Source: CAZDCZ01 sp964504155 (GTDB lineage: Bacteria > Bacteroidota > Bacteroidia > Bacteroidales > UBA12077). From it: 27,802 nt of DNA. The position numbers and the translations under genes are program-made. Position 1 is the first letter of the stretch; each line of letters begins with the position of its first letter. Below the pieces are notes generated by a model that saw only the letters and a list, made by a program, of their open reading frames with translations, was not told the DNA's origin and searched no databases. The DNA is taken from positions 1-27,802 of the forward strand of contig CAZDCZ010000042.1 in the NCBI GenBank assembly GCA_964504155.1, in the 5' to 3' direction. This document shows, in pieces, positions 17,517-25,510 of the stretch.

Positions 17517-19303
17517 TGATTACTCCAATGAAAAAATATTCGTTCTTGATATTCCATATGGAATATGTTAAGTTTCTTGAGAAACTTCAAGAACTTGGTG
17601 TTTTGCATATTGTCGAAAGAGAAAAATCTATCGACGAAGAAACACAGAAGTCCATAAATCAGATAAAAGAAATAAAAAAAATTCAGAAGTTTCTTGCAAA
17701 AAGAAAAATTAACGATACACTAAAACCTGTCGATGAGCAAATTAATGGTGTAGAGATAGTAGAAAATATAAAGAAGAGCAAGGATGAAATTTTTGATATG
17801 CAACAAGAAATTGCTATTTTATCTAAAGAAATTCAGAAACTTGAACCTTGGGGAACTTATTCTGTTGATATGCAGAATAAGTTAAATAAAATTGGACTTA
17901 CTCCTCGTTTCTTTACTTGTCCCGAAAAAAAGTACGATAAAAAATGGGAAGCAGAATATTATCTTTCTGAACTAAATAGTCTTATCAATATTAAATATTT
18001 TGTTATTCTGCAAGAAAAAGGACAAGAAATAAATATTAGTGCCGACGAATTTTTTATGCACGAAAGCTCACTGTCTGAGTTGGTTGTGCAAAAAAAGGAA
18101 TGTGAAGAAAAAATTAAAGAAATAAATATATTTCTCGATATATGTGCTTCTAATTATCAGGAAACTCTTATAGAAACTAAAAATAAATTACAAGAAAAAG
18201 TAGAATTCGAGTTAGCACTAAAAAATACTAAAAAAGAAACAGATGAAAAAATAATGCTTCTTGAAGGTTGGATTCCCGAAAATAAGGAAGAGACAATAAA
18301 TAATTTTCTCGACGAGAATAATGTATATTATCTATTATCGAAACCTAAAATTGTTGATAAGGTTCCTATTCTTTTGAAAAATAATAAATTTAATAGATTA
18401 TTTGAGCCAATTGGCGATTTATTCTCTTTGCCAGATTATAAAGAGCTTGATATGACTCCATTTTTAGCTCCATTTTTCATGCTGTTTTTTGGATTTTGTG
18501 TTGGAGATACAGGATACGGAATATTTATTTTAATAGCTACACTGATATTGCGTAAAAAAGTAAAAGCCAAATTTAAACCATTGATGTCATTAGCATCTTG
18601 GCTTGGTGTTGCAACAATTATTATGGGAATGGTTTCGGGAACATTTTTCGGAGTAGAATTAGCTAAAGTCGATTTTATTCCGTTTAAAGATGTGTTTCTC
18701 GAACCTTTAGATATGTTTTATCTCTCTATTGGTATAGGTATAGTTCAAATTTTGTTTGGTATGTTTATTAAAGCCGCTAACCAAATAAAACAAGGAGGTA
18801 TAAAATACGGAATATCTACAATGGGGTGGATTTTATTAATCCTTAGCATGGGAATATTATTTGGACTAGAGAAAGCAGGAATAGAATTTGCCTTTTCCGG
18901 AATTCTAAAAAATGTTTTTCTGGTAATTAGTGGAGTAATGATTATTTTATTCTCTAATCCCGAAAAGAGTGTTTTTGCAAATATAGGTATTGGTTTGTAC
19001 GGCGTGTATAATATGGTTACCGGGGTGTTTGGTGATGTGTTATCGTATATTCGTTTGTTTGCATTAGGTATTTCAAGTGCTATTCTTGGCTTGGTTTTTA
19101 ATCAAATAGCAGCACAATTTTTGAATATAAATTACGTAGGTTGGATATTTTTCATTCTTTTTCTGATTGTTGGGCATGGTCTTAATATTTTCTTAGCCGT
19201 CTTGAGTGCTTTTGTGCACCCATTACGTCTTACTTTTGTAGAATTTTATAAAAATGCAGGATTTACCGGTGGTGGAAAAAGATATAGTCCATTTTCAAAA
19301 TAA
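17516..19303 (+). CDS. atpI: V/A-type ATPase membrane subunit I (a)
   Basis: Stator membrane subunit of 595 aa. The first ~320 residues are soluble, charged and partly coiled coil, and bind the peripheral stalk. The C-terminal ~275 residues contain about eight membrane helices starting near ELDMTPFLAPFFMLFFGFCV. The half-channel helix FGDVLSYIRLFALGISSAI carries Arg513, the essential arginine facing the rotor ring. The end (GHGLNIFLAVLSAFVHPLRL) is also diagnostic. It provides the ion path next to the K ring. The start overlaps the D stop (TAATG) and has a strong ribosome binding site. This is the V/A-type I subunit and is unrelated to the F-type assembly protein AtpI. Confidence 0.95.
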   Translation: MITPMKKYSFLIFHMEYVKFLEKLQELGVLHIVEREKSIDEETQKSINQIKEIKKIQKFLAKRKINDTLKPVDEQINGVEIVENIKKSKDEIFDMQQEIAILSKEIQKLEPWGTYSVDMQNKLNKIGLTPRFFTCPEKKYDKKWEAEYYLSELNSLINIKYFVILQEKGQEINISADEFFMHESSLSELVVQKKECEEKIKEINIFLDICASNYQETLIETKNKLQEKVEFELALKNTKKETDEKIMLLEGWIPENKEETINNFLDENNVYYLLSKPKIVDKVPILLKNNKFNRLFEPIGDLFSLPDYKELDMTPFLAPFFMLFFGFCVGDTGYGIFILIATLILRKKVKAKFKPLMSLASWLGVATIIMGMVSGTFFGVELAKVDFIPFKDVFLEPLDMFYLSIGIGIVQILFGMFIKAANQIKQGGIKYGISTMGWILLILSMGILFGLEKAGIEFAFSGILKNVFLVISGVMIILFSNPEKSVFANIGIGLYGVYNMVTGVFGDVLSYIRLFALGISSAILGLVFNQIAAQFLNINYVGWIFFILFLIVGHGLNIFLAVLSAFVHPLRLTFVEFYKNAGFTGGGKRYSPFSK

Positions 19304-19347
19304 TAAATAAAATAAAAATAGAAATTAATTAAAAGGAGAATAAAATT

Positions 19348-19806
19348 ATGAGTACAGCAATAGTTTTAGCCTATACAGGGCTAGCGTTAATGATCGGTTT
19401 AACCGGAATAGGTAGTGCAATTGGTGTATCTAAGGGTGGAAACGCATCTATTGGAGCATTAAAAAAAGATTCTGAAAAATTCGGTAATTATATGTTATTG
19501 GCAGCATTACCGGGAACACAGGGTTTGTATGGTTTCGGTGGATATTTTGTGATTGATAAACTTTATGGAATTATTACTCCTGAAATAACTTTTTTTAATG
19601 GAGTTGCTGTTTTATCAATGGGGCTGTTTCTTGGTTTTGTAGGATTATTTTCTGCAATTCAACAAGGTTCTGTTACTTCTAACGGTATTGCAACAATTGG
19701 TTCAGGTCACGATGTGTTTGGTAATACTCTTATTTTAGCAGTATTCCCTGAATTATATGCTATTATCGCATTTGCTGCTACTTTCTTAATTAGTTCAGCA
19801 TTGTAA
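19348..19806 (+). CDS. atpK: V/A-type ATPase rotor ring subunit K, Na+-type signature
   Basis: Proteolipid of 152 aa with two fused helical hairpins (four helices), the usual V-type K size. The first hairpin has LPGTQGLYGF (54-63). The second has FSAIQQG (101-107) and FPELYAI (133-139). By comparison with Enterococcus hirae NtpK, whose Na+ site uses Leu61, Thr64, Gln65, Gln110 and Glu139, the matching residues here are Leu54, Thr57, Gln58, Gln106 and Glu135. Only the second hairpin has the carboxylate, as in NtpK. This points to Na+ rather than H+ as the coupling ion, by inference. A ribosome binding site AGGAG (19334-19338) precedes the ATG, which fits the many copies needed per ring. It is the last gene of the operon. 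Confidence 0.94.
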   Translation: MSTAIVLAYTGLALMIGLTGIGSAIGVSKGGNASIGALKKDSEKFGNYMLLAALPGTQGLYGFGGYFVIDKLYGIITPEITFFNGVAVLSMGLFLGFVGLFSAIQQGSVTSNGIATIGSGHDVFGNTLILAVFPELYAIIAFAATFLISSAL

Positions 19807-19824
19807 TAATCAGTAATATTTATT

Positions 19825-19987
19825 AAGAGGCTGTCCAAAAAGTAAAGTTTCAAGCTATTTATGTCATATTGAGCTTGTCGAAACATCTCATTTTTAAACT
19901 AATAGATTAACTTCGTTGAACTCGTTTCACTCGGTTTTTCGACTTCGTTCAGAATGACAATAATTTAAACTTTTTGGACAGCATCTT
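19825..19987. mobile_element. 163-bp palindromic MITE with terminal inverted repeats
   Basis: The left end AAGAGGCTGTCCAAAAAGT (19825-19843) and the reverse complement of the right end (19969-19987) match at 18 of 19 positions. The element is flanked by an exact 6-bp duplication, TTTATT (19819-19824 and 19988-19993). Inside, TGTCATATTGAGC and TTCAGAATGACA form imperfect opposite arms, so the whole element can fold into a long hairpin. It has no coding capacity, so it is a non-autonomous element that would need a transposase in trans. The inner arm resembles repeats common in Bacteroidota intergenic DNA. Its place straight after the ATPase operon means that the hairpin might also act as a transcription or processing boundary. 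Confidence 0.85.
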
Positions 19988-20025
19988 TTTATTTTAATAA
20001 AATATTCCTTTGTTCGTTTACTAAG

Positions 20026-20613
20026 TTGTATAAAACTTTAAATAGATATAATGAAAAAGTATTTTGTTGGTTTATCCTATGTGGATTAACAATTGTTACC
20101 AAAGGACAAGAAATTAGTGTGGAAAAATCGATTAACGAAATTCAAACCGGGTTTCTGGGAATTTGGGTGCATAACGAATCAAAACTTACAAATGAAATAG
20201 CTTTACGAAGCGAAATAGGATTCAATAGCGGAATATTTGGTGGTGGTTTTTACGATAAAACAGGATTTATTTTAATTCCTGTAATAACAGTTGAACCACG
20301 ATGGTATTATAATTTACAAAAAAAAAATTCAAAATCGAAAAATATAAAAAATAACAGAGGAAATTTTATTGGAATAAAAACAAGCTATACTCCTGATTGG
20401 TTCGTGATTTCTAATTACGATAATTTGAGTGTTGTAAATCAAATATCAATTGTCCCAAAGTGGGGAATTAGAAGAAGTATTGGCAAGCATTTTAATTTCG
20501 AAACAGGTATAGGATTAGGATATAGATATGTTTTTGCAAAAAGTGCAGGATATGCAGAAAACGAAAGCGAATCAGAATTAAATTTGCATCTTAGAATTGG
20601 TTATACATTTTAA
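20026..20613 (+). pseudogene. Outer-membrane beta-barrel protein with possible 5' frameshift
   Basis: The main reading frame encodes 195 aa if translation starts at TTG 20026. From residue 29 it looks like a secreted beta-barrel: alternating hydrophobic and aromatic strands (FLGIWVHNESKL, EIGFNSGIFGGGF, VEPRWYYNL, IGLGYRYVFA) and a terminal Phe (RIGYTF), as expected for a BamA substrate. The residues before it (VFCWFILCGLTIVTKGQ) are a signal-peptide core. The only good start, ATG AAA AAG at 20051, is one frame off and stops after 12 codons. One extra T in the T4 run at 20062-20065 would join it to the core as a normal signal peptide. The gene may therefore be broken, may vary in phase, may contain a sequence error, or may use the TTG. 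Its function is unknown. Confidence 0.65.
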
Positions 20614-20728
20614 ATTCCGTACCCCCGAGCATGACAAAGAGTACTTAAAGAGCTTCATGTTAATAAAATTCTCGTAAGCTTGAATTTTCAGTCTTCAGTT
20701 AGTAGTCTTAAGTAGTACATACTTAACT

Positions 20729-20781
20729 ATTTATTATTTAACCTTCAAGTGTCGTAAATCGACAAATAGTAAATAATAAAT
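20729..20781. repeat. Intergenic palindrome with nested hairpin
   Basis: ATTTATTATTTA (20729-20740) is repeated exactly in reverse complement at 20770-20781. The 29-nt loop holds a second small hairpin, GTCG (20751-20754) with CGAC (20760-20763). It lies between the beta-barrel gene and the AsmA-like gene. It could be a weak terminator, a protein-binding palindrome or a relic of a small repeat. Confidence 0.5.
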
Positions 20782-20806
20782 CGAAATGCATCTTGATTTT
20801 TTTTAG

Positions 20807-20814
20807 CATCTTTG
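20807..20814 (+). promoter_or_regulatory. Possible promoter upstream of the AsmA-like gene
   Basis: CATCTTTG differs by one base from the TAnnTTTG consensus and lies 36 bp before the start codon, the same distance as in the ATPase promoter. No well-spaced -33 element is visible, so the call is tentative. Confidence 0.35.
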
Positions 20815-20850
20815 TAAACATTTTTGAGAAGGAATAGAAATTTAGAATAA

Positions 20851-23442
20851 ATGAGAACAATTCGCTCGCTATTTTTAGGACTAGTACTTGCTTTTATATT
20901 TTTAATTGCTATTATTGTAATAATTTCGTATTTTAATAAAGATGGCGTTACAAATTATATTATTAAAGAAGTAAATAAGCAAATTATTGTTAAAGTAGAT
21001 GCTGATGAGGTAAACCTTCGCTTATTTAAAAAATTCCCATATGCATCTATAGAATTAAATAATGTAGTTGCATTATCTGATGATTACTTTACTTCTAAAA
21101 TTTTAGGGTATAATACCGATACATTATTCAGGGCTAAAAAAGTATTTCTAGAATTTCATTTAATAGATATTCTAACAAAAAAATACAAAATAAAAAACAT
21201 ACATTTCGACAATGCAAAAATAAATTTATTTGTAAATAATAAATCAGAAGTAAATTATAATTTAATTCAAAAATCCGATAATCAGACAAGCGATAGTATA
21301 GGTTATGTATTAAATATTAACGAGTTAAGACTTACCAATTCTCAAATCTTATATTGCAATGCTTCAAAAAATATTATTTTCGATACACGAATAAATAAAT
21401 CTATTTTAAAGGGTAATTTTTACAAAGATAAGTTCGATTTAAAAGTAACGATTTCTAATTATGTAAATAAGCTCAAAATACAATCAAAAACCTATTTAAA
21501 GGATGTTTCTACTGCTATAGTTTGTGATGTTGATGTTGACGATAACACATATTATGTAAAAACAGCAAATTTATTAATTAACGATTGTCTGTTTAATATT
21601 TCCGGATGGATAGTAAAGAATAAACAAGCCGAACTCGATTTAAGTTTAATTACTTCAAATACCAATGTTAAAAAAATATTCCAACTAATACCTGACACAA
21701 AAATTAGCAAGTACAACAATAACATAGCGAATGGTAAAATTAGTTTTTCCACAACAATAAAAGGAAGTTTTACAAGAACATCGGTGCCGTTAATAATTGC
21801 CGATTTAACATTAAAAGATGGAGAATATTGCTTTAATAAAGCAAGAATAAGAAATATAAAATTTAATGGAGCATACTCAAATGGAAATCAAAATAATGAG
21901 CGAACTTCTAGCTTGATATTAAATGATATTTATGCAGAAATAAAAAAGAGCAATTTTATCGGCGAACTTGAAATAAAGAATTTTGAATCTCCAACGCTAA
22001 AATTTAATTCAAAAGCAAAAGTACAACTTAACGAAATGTCAGATCTTTTTTCAACCGACACCATTGAAAAAATTGAAGGAACCGCCGAGATTAAATTTGG
22101 ATATGCCGGAGATATTGATGAATTTAATGTTTATAACATTTTTTCATCAAATTTTTACTGCGATTTTAGAATTAACGACGGTTTACTCAAACTTAAAAAG
22201 TCGAAATATGAAATAGAGAATATTTCTGGTTTTGCAAACATTAACGAAGATGTATATATTAATGATTTGTATTTTGAAATTAACGAAAACGATTTTTTAG
22301 TAAATGGTTTGGCAAGTAATTTTTACAATTTTTTTAAGAATAAAGATAAATTGTACTTGAATGCCGATGTAAAATCAAACAAAATTGATATTGATAAATT
22401 TTTAAGTAAAGATGAAACGAAATCAGAGACTAAAGATGTTTACATAAATTTTCCTGAGAACATTCAAATGCGCCTAAATATAGATATAAACAAATTCTCG
22501 TTTAATAAATTTTATGCATCAGATATTAAAGGAAAAATTAATTATAAACCAAGAATGTTTTCCTTACGCGAAATTTCATTTAACAGTATGAAAGGTTCTG
22601 CTAGGCTTGGATGTGTTGTTATACAGAAATATAATAAAGATTTTGTTTTACAAAGTCAAAGTAATTTGGAAAATATCGATATCGAAAATTTATTTCATGC
22701 ATTTAATAATTTTGGACAGAATTTTCTTGTCGAAAAAAATCTGTCGGGAAATATAACGGGGAATATTTTTTTATCATCGCAATGGAAAAATAATTTTGAT
22801 ATTTATGAAGATAAAATTAATTGCGAAAGTAATTTTGTTATAACTAATGGTGCGCTAATTAATTTCGAACCTATGCAAGGATTATCGCGATTTATTGATG
22901 TTGATGAGTTGAAAAACATAAATTTTTCTACACTTAAAAATAATATTACAATTAAAGATAAAAAAATAATTATCCCTCAAATGAATATTAATTCAAATGC
23001 ATTTAATATTACTGCTTCAGGAACACATTATTTCGATAATAACTACTCGTATAATATTAAATTGTCGTTAAAAGAGTTTCTTGTTCGTAAGCTTAAAAAG
23101 AATAACTCTTTTGGAGTTATAGAAGAAGATGATGTAGGGAATACTTATTTATATTTGAATATTAAAGGAGATGCCGAAGATTTTAAAGTTAAATACGATA
23201 AAAAAACTGCTAGAAATGTCCGAAAACAGAATTTTATAAAAGAAAAACAAAGACTTAAAACAATATTAAATCAAGAATTTGGTTTTTTTAAGAAAGATTC
23301 TAATATTGTGAATAATACAAAAGAAAAAAATAGTAAATTTCAGATTAATTGGAACAAAAAAGATACTATTAAAAAAGAACAAAATAAATTTGATAGTCAG
23401 AAATTCAATATAGTATGGGACGAAGACTCAGTATCGAAATAA
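20851..23442 (+). CDS. AsmA-family envelope protein
   Basis: Protein of 863 aa with a single N-terminal membrane anchor (about 8-28) and a very long, beta-rich, Asn/Lys-rich extracytoplasmic region. The N-terminal section (VDADEVNLRLFKKFPYASIE followed by LNNVVALSD) is the typical opening of AsmA-like proteins in Bacteroidota. Repeated phrases such as KIQSKTYLKDVS, FITNGALINFEPMQGL and ITASGTHYFDNNYSYNIKL match the AsmA C-terminal domain. AsmA/TamB-type proteins form grooves thought to move or order phospholipids between inner and outer membranes. The C-terminal tail of about 90 residues is lysine-rich, low in complexity and repeats KFQINWN / KFNIVWDED. The gene seems to be transcribed alone. 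The function is by family only. Confidence 0.85.
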   Translation: MRTIRSLFLGLVLAFIFLIAIIVIISYFNKDGVTNYIIKEVNKQIIVKVDADEVNLRLFKKFPYASIELNNVVALSDDYFTSKILGYNTDTLFRAKKVFLEFHLIDILTKKYKIKNIHFDNAKINLFVNNKSEVNYNLIQKSDNQTSDSIGYVLNINELRLTNSQILYCNASKNIIFDTRINKSILKGNFYKDKFDLKVTISNYVNKLKIQSKTYLKDVSTAIVCDVDVDDNTYYVKTANLLINDCLFNISGWIVKNKQAELDLSLITSNTNVKKIFQLIPDTKISKYNNNIANGKISFSTTIKGSFTRTSVPLIIADLTLKDGEYCFNKARIRNIKFNGAYSNGNQNNERTSSLILNDIYAEIKKSNFIGELEIKNFESPTLKFNSKAKVQLNEMSDLFSTDTIEKIEGTAEIKFGYAGDIDEFNVYNIFSSNFYCDFRINDGLLKLKKSKYEIENISGFANINEDVYINDLYFEINENDFLVNGLASNFYNFFKNKDKLYLNADVKSNKIDIDKFLSKDETKSETKDVYINFPENIQMRLNIDINKFSFNKFYASDIKGKINYKPRMFSLREISFNSMKGSARLGCVVIQKYNKDFVLQSQSNLENIDIENLFHAFNNFGQNFLVEKNLSGNITGNIFLSSQWKNNFDIYEDKINCESNFVITNGALINFEPMQGLSRFIDVDELKNINFSTLKNNITIKDKKIIIPQMNINSNAFNITASGTHYFDNNYSYNIKLSLKEFLVRKLKKNNSFGVIEEDDVGNTYLYLNIKGDAEDFKVKYDKKTARNVRKQNFIKEKQRLKTILNQEFGFFKKDSNIVNNTKEKNSKFQINWNKKDTIKKEQNKFDSQKFNIVWDEDSVSK

Positions 23443-23502
23443 TTTTAGATTATTTTATTAAATTTTACTATACAATACAAATAACTTAATTAACAATCTG
23501 TT

Positions 23503-24657
23503 TTGAATATATATTTAAAAAAACAAAAATGGAAGCTAATGTTATTTATAATAGCAATTTTAATTGCTATTATATCGCTTGTTTTTACTAATAATATTGT
23601 AAAAGAACTATCGCAAGAAGAAAGAAATAAAGTAGAGTTATGGGCAAACGGAATGAAAGAATTAGCTAGTGCCGATAGCGATGGTAAAAATTTAGGCTTT
23701 ATATTCGAAGTTATCGAAAATAATACTACAATACCTGTTATTTTAACCGATAGAGATGGGAATATTAAAGCATATAGAAATATTGATGAAGCTAGAATAA
23801 AAAAAGATAAAAGGTATTTATATCGCCAATTAAAAAAAATGAAAGAAGAAAATGAAGCAATAAAAGTAGCTTTATTTAATGGAAATAATGATATATTGTA
23901 TTATAGCAATTCAAAATTACTCGTAAAACTGTATTATTTTCCTATAGTTCAGTTTATTGTAATAGCCGTTTTTCTTTTAATATCATATCTTGCATTTAGT
24001 ATATCGCGAAAAGCAGAACAAAATCAGGTGTGGCTCGGATTGTCGAAGGAAACAGCACACCAACTCGGCACCCCAATATCATCGCTTATGGCTAATGTTG
24101 AATTATTAAAGCTGCAAAATGTTAATCAAGAAATAATAGTCGAGTTCGAGAAAGACATAAAACGTCTTGAAAAAATTACCGATAGATTTTCAAAAATAGG
24201 CTCGGCTCCGAAATTAACAAAGCAAAATATTATTGAGGTAATATGTAATACAGTAAATTATTTAAAAGGAAGATCGTCTAATAAAATAAATTTTTTATTA
24301 GATTTCTCTGTTAACGAAATTATTAATGTCTCATATAATGCGCCATTGTTTGAATGGGTTATAGAAAATGTATTAAAAAATGCAATCGATTCGATGAATG
24401 GAGATGGGGATATTAAAATTAAAATTGACGATAGAATACAATATGTGTTTATTGATATTTACGATAATGGTATTGGAATTCCAAAATCGAAATATAAAAC
24501 AGTATTTCAACCCGGATATACAACAAAAAATCGAGGCTGGGGGCTTGGCTTATCTCTTTCGAAAAGAATAATAGAGATATATCACAAAGGAAAAATCTTT
24601 GTAAATAATTCTGAAGTAAATAAAGGAACAGATATGAGAATTGTTTTAAAAAAATAG
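23503..24657 (+). CDS. Orphan sensor histidine kinase with TTG start
   Basis: Inner-membrane kinase of 384 aa. Helices at about 13-31 and 146-168 frame a short extracytoplasmic domain of about 115 residues (TTIPVILTDRDGNIKAYRNI looks PAS/Cache-like). The dimerisation helix has KETAHQLGTPISSL with phospho-acceptor His186. The HATPase domain has ENVLKNAIDSM (N-box), DNGIGIP and GWGLGLSLSKRI. No HAMP, receiver or neighbouring response regulator is seen, so its partner is elsewhere. The TTG at 23503 gives MNIYLKKQKWKLML, a natural basic start before the first helix. The next in-frame ATG (the M of KLML) would remove this basic segment, so TTG is preferred. The stimulus is unknown. Confidence 0.9.
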   Translation: MNIYLKKQKWKLMLFIIAILIAIISLVFTNNIVKELSQEERNKVELWANGMKELASADSDGKNLGFIFEVIENNTTIPVILTDRDGNIKAYRNIDEARIKKDKRYLYRQLKKMKEENEAIKVALFNGNNDILYYSNSKLLVKLYYFPIVQFIVIAVFLLISYLAFSISRKAEQNQVWLGLSKETAHQLGTPISSLMANVELLKLQNVNQEIIVEFEKDIKRLEKITDRFSKIGSAPKLTKQNIIEVICNTVNYLKGRSSNKINFLLDFSVNEIINVSYNAPLFEWVIENVLKNAIDSMNGDGDIKIKIDDRIQYVFIDIYDNGIGIPKSKYKTVFQPGYTTKNRGWGLGLSLSKRIIEIYHKGKIFVNNSEVNKGTDMRIVLKK

Positions 24658-24931
24658 ATTTATAGGATTATAGATTGTCGATTTACGATTCAGAAGTACT
24701 TAACAGCGGACCTAACAAATACTTAAGTTTGTTGTTATATAATATACTTGCAAGTTGCAAATAGAAAGTCGATACCTGTTAATTGAATACCATCAATAAT
24801 TGGTAAATAATCGAATTAAATAATATGCGAAGAGTAAAGCGAAAAGCCCGATCATTACCAATTTAGAAATAATAAATACTCAATTTAAAAAGCTTTAATA
24901 AATATTCTTTTTTTATTCAAATATAAATTTA
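24658..24931. other. Intergenic region with small inverted repeats
   Basis: No gene is visible here. The stretch contains a weak hairpin AACAAA...TTTGTT around 24715-24734, and an inverted repeat with exact 9-bp arms AATTGGTAA (24798-24806) and TTACCAATT (24855-24863) that continues imperfectly inward (AATCG / CGATC). A 12-mer GTCGATTTACGA (24677-24688) is the exact reverse complement of 20752-20763, so the two gaps share repeat material. The region ends at the promoter of the next operon. Confidence 0.5.
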
Positions 24932-24939
24932 TACTTTTG
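24932..24939 (+). promoter_or_regulatory. Promoter -7 element TACTTTTG of the yceD-rpmF-plsX-fabH operon
   Basis: TACTTTTG matches TAnnTTTG exactly and is followed by GCAC, a common context for this promoter type. Transcription would start near 24946, leaving a leader of about 24 nt to the ATG at 24970. This position rules out the TTG at 24937 as a start codon, because it lies inside the promoter. Confidence 0.7.
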
Positions 24940-24969
24940 CACGATATATTTTTTAGAATGGTGGGAGTT

Positions 24970-25503
24970 ATGGATTATTTAAAGAAATATAGTATTGAAT
25001 TTGAAGGTTTAGAAGAAGGAGAACATACTTTTGAATTCGATATTGACGATAAGTTCTTTAATAGTATTGAGTATTCTGAGATAAAAAAAGGCAAGTTAAA
25101 AACAATAGTTGTGCTTAAAAAGAGCTCATTATTAATGAGTTTAGATATTGCAATTAGCGGAAAAGTTAGAGTAATTTGCGATAGATGTACAGATGAGTTT
25201 GATATGCCTGTTGAATTTGAAGGGAGTATATACGTTAAGTTCAGCGAAGAAAGAGAAAATTTAGATTACAATGTAATAGTACTATCTAATAATGATAATA
25301 AAATAAATATTGCACATTATCTTTTCGAGAGCATTAATCTTGGTTTACCTTTAAAAAGAGTACATCCCGACGATAATGAAGGGAATAGTACCTGCAATCC
25401 GGAAATGTTAAAAGATATTGAAGAAAATAGTATAAATAGTGAAGAGAGAACAGATCCCCGTTGGGATAGGTTAAAAGATTTAATAGCAAACAAAAATAAT
25501 TAA
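24970..25503 (+). CDS. YceD/DUF177-family protein
   Basis: Protein of 177 aa from the ATG at 24970, which has GGGAG (24963-24967) just upstream. In-frame TTG (24937), ATG (24958) and GTG (24961) codons lie further upstream, but the first is inside the promoter and homologues normally begin near MDYLKKYSI. The family mark is the VRVICDRCTDEF block with Cys70 and Cys73. The protein is soluble and acidic. YceD proteins are encoded directly before rpmF in most bacteria and have been linked to 23S rRNA processing or ribosome assembly in some organisms. The rpmF start follows its stop by 7 nt. Confidence 0.88.
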   Translation: MDYLKKYSIEFEGLEEGEHTFEFDIDDKFFNSIEYSEIKKGKLKTIVVLKKSSLLMSLDIAISGKVRVICDRCTDEFDMPVEFEGSIYVKFSEERENLDYNVIVLSNNDNKINIAHYLFESINLGLPLKRVHPDDNEGNSTCNPEMLKDIEENSINSEERTDPRWDRLKDLIANKNN

Positions 25504-25510
25504 TTGAAAA

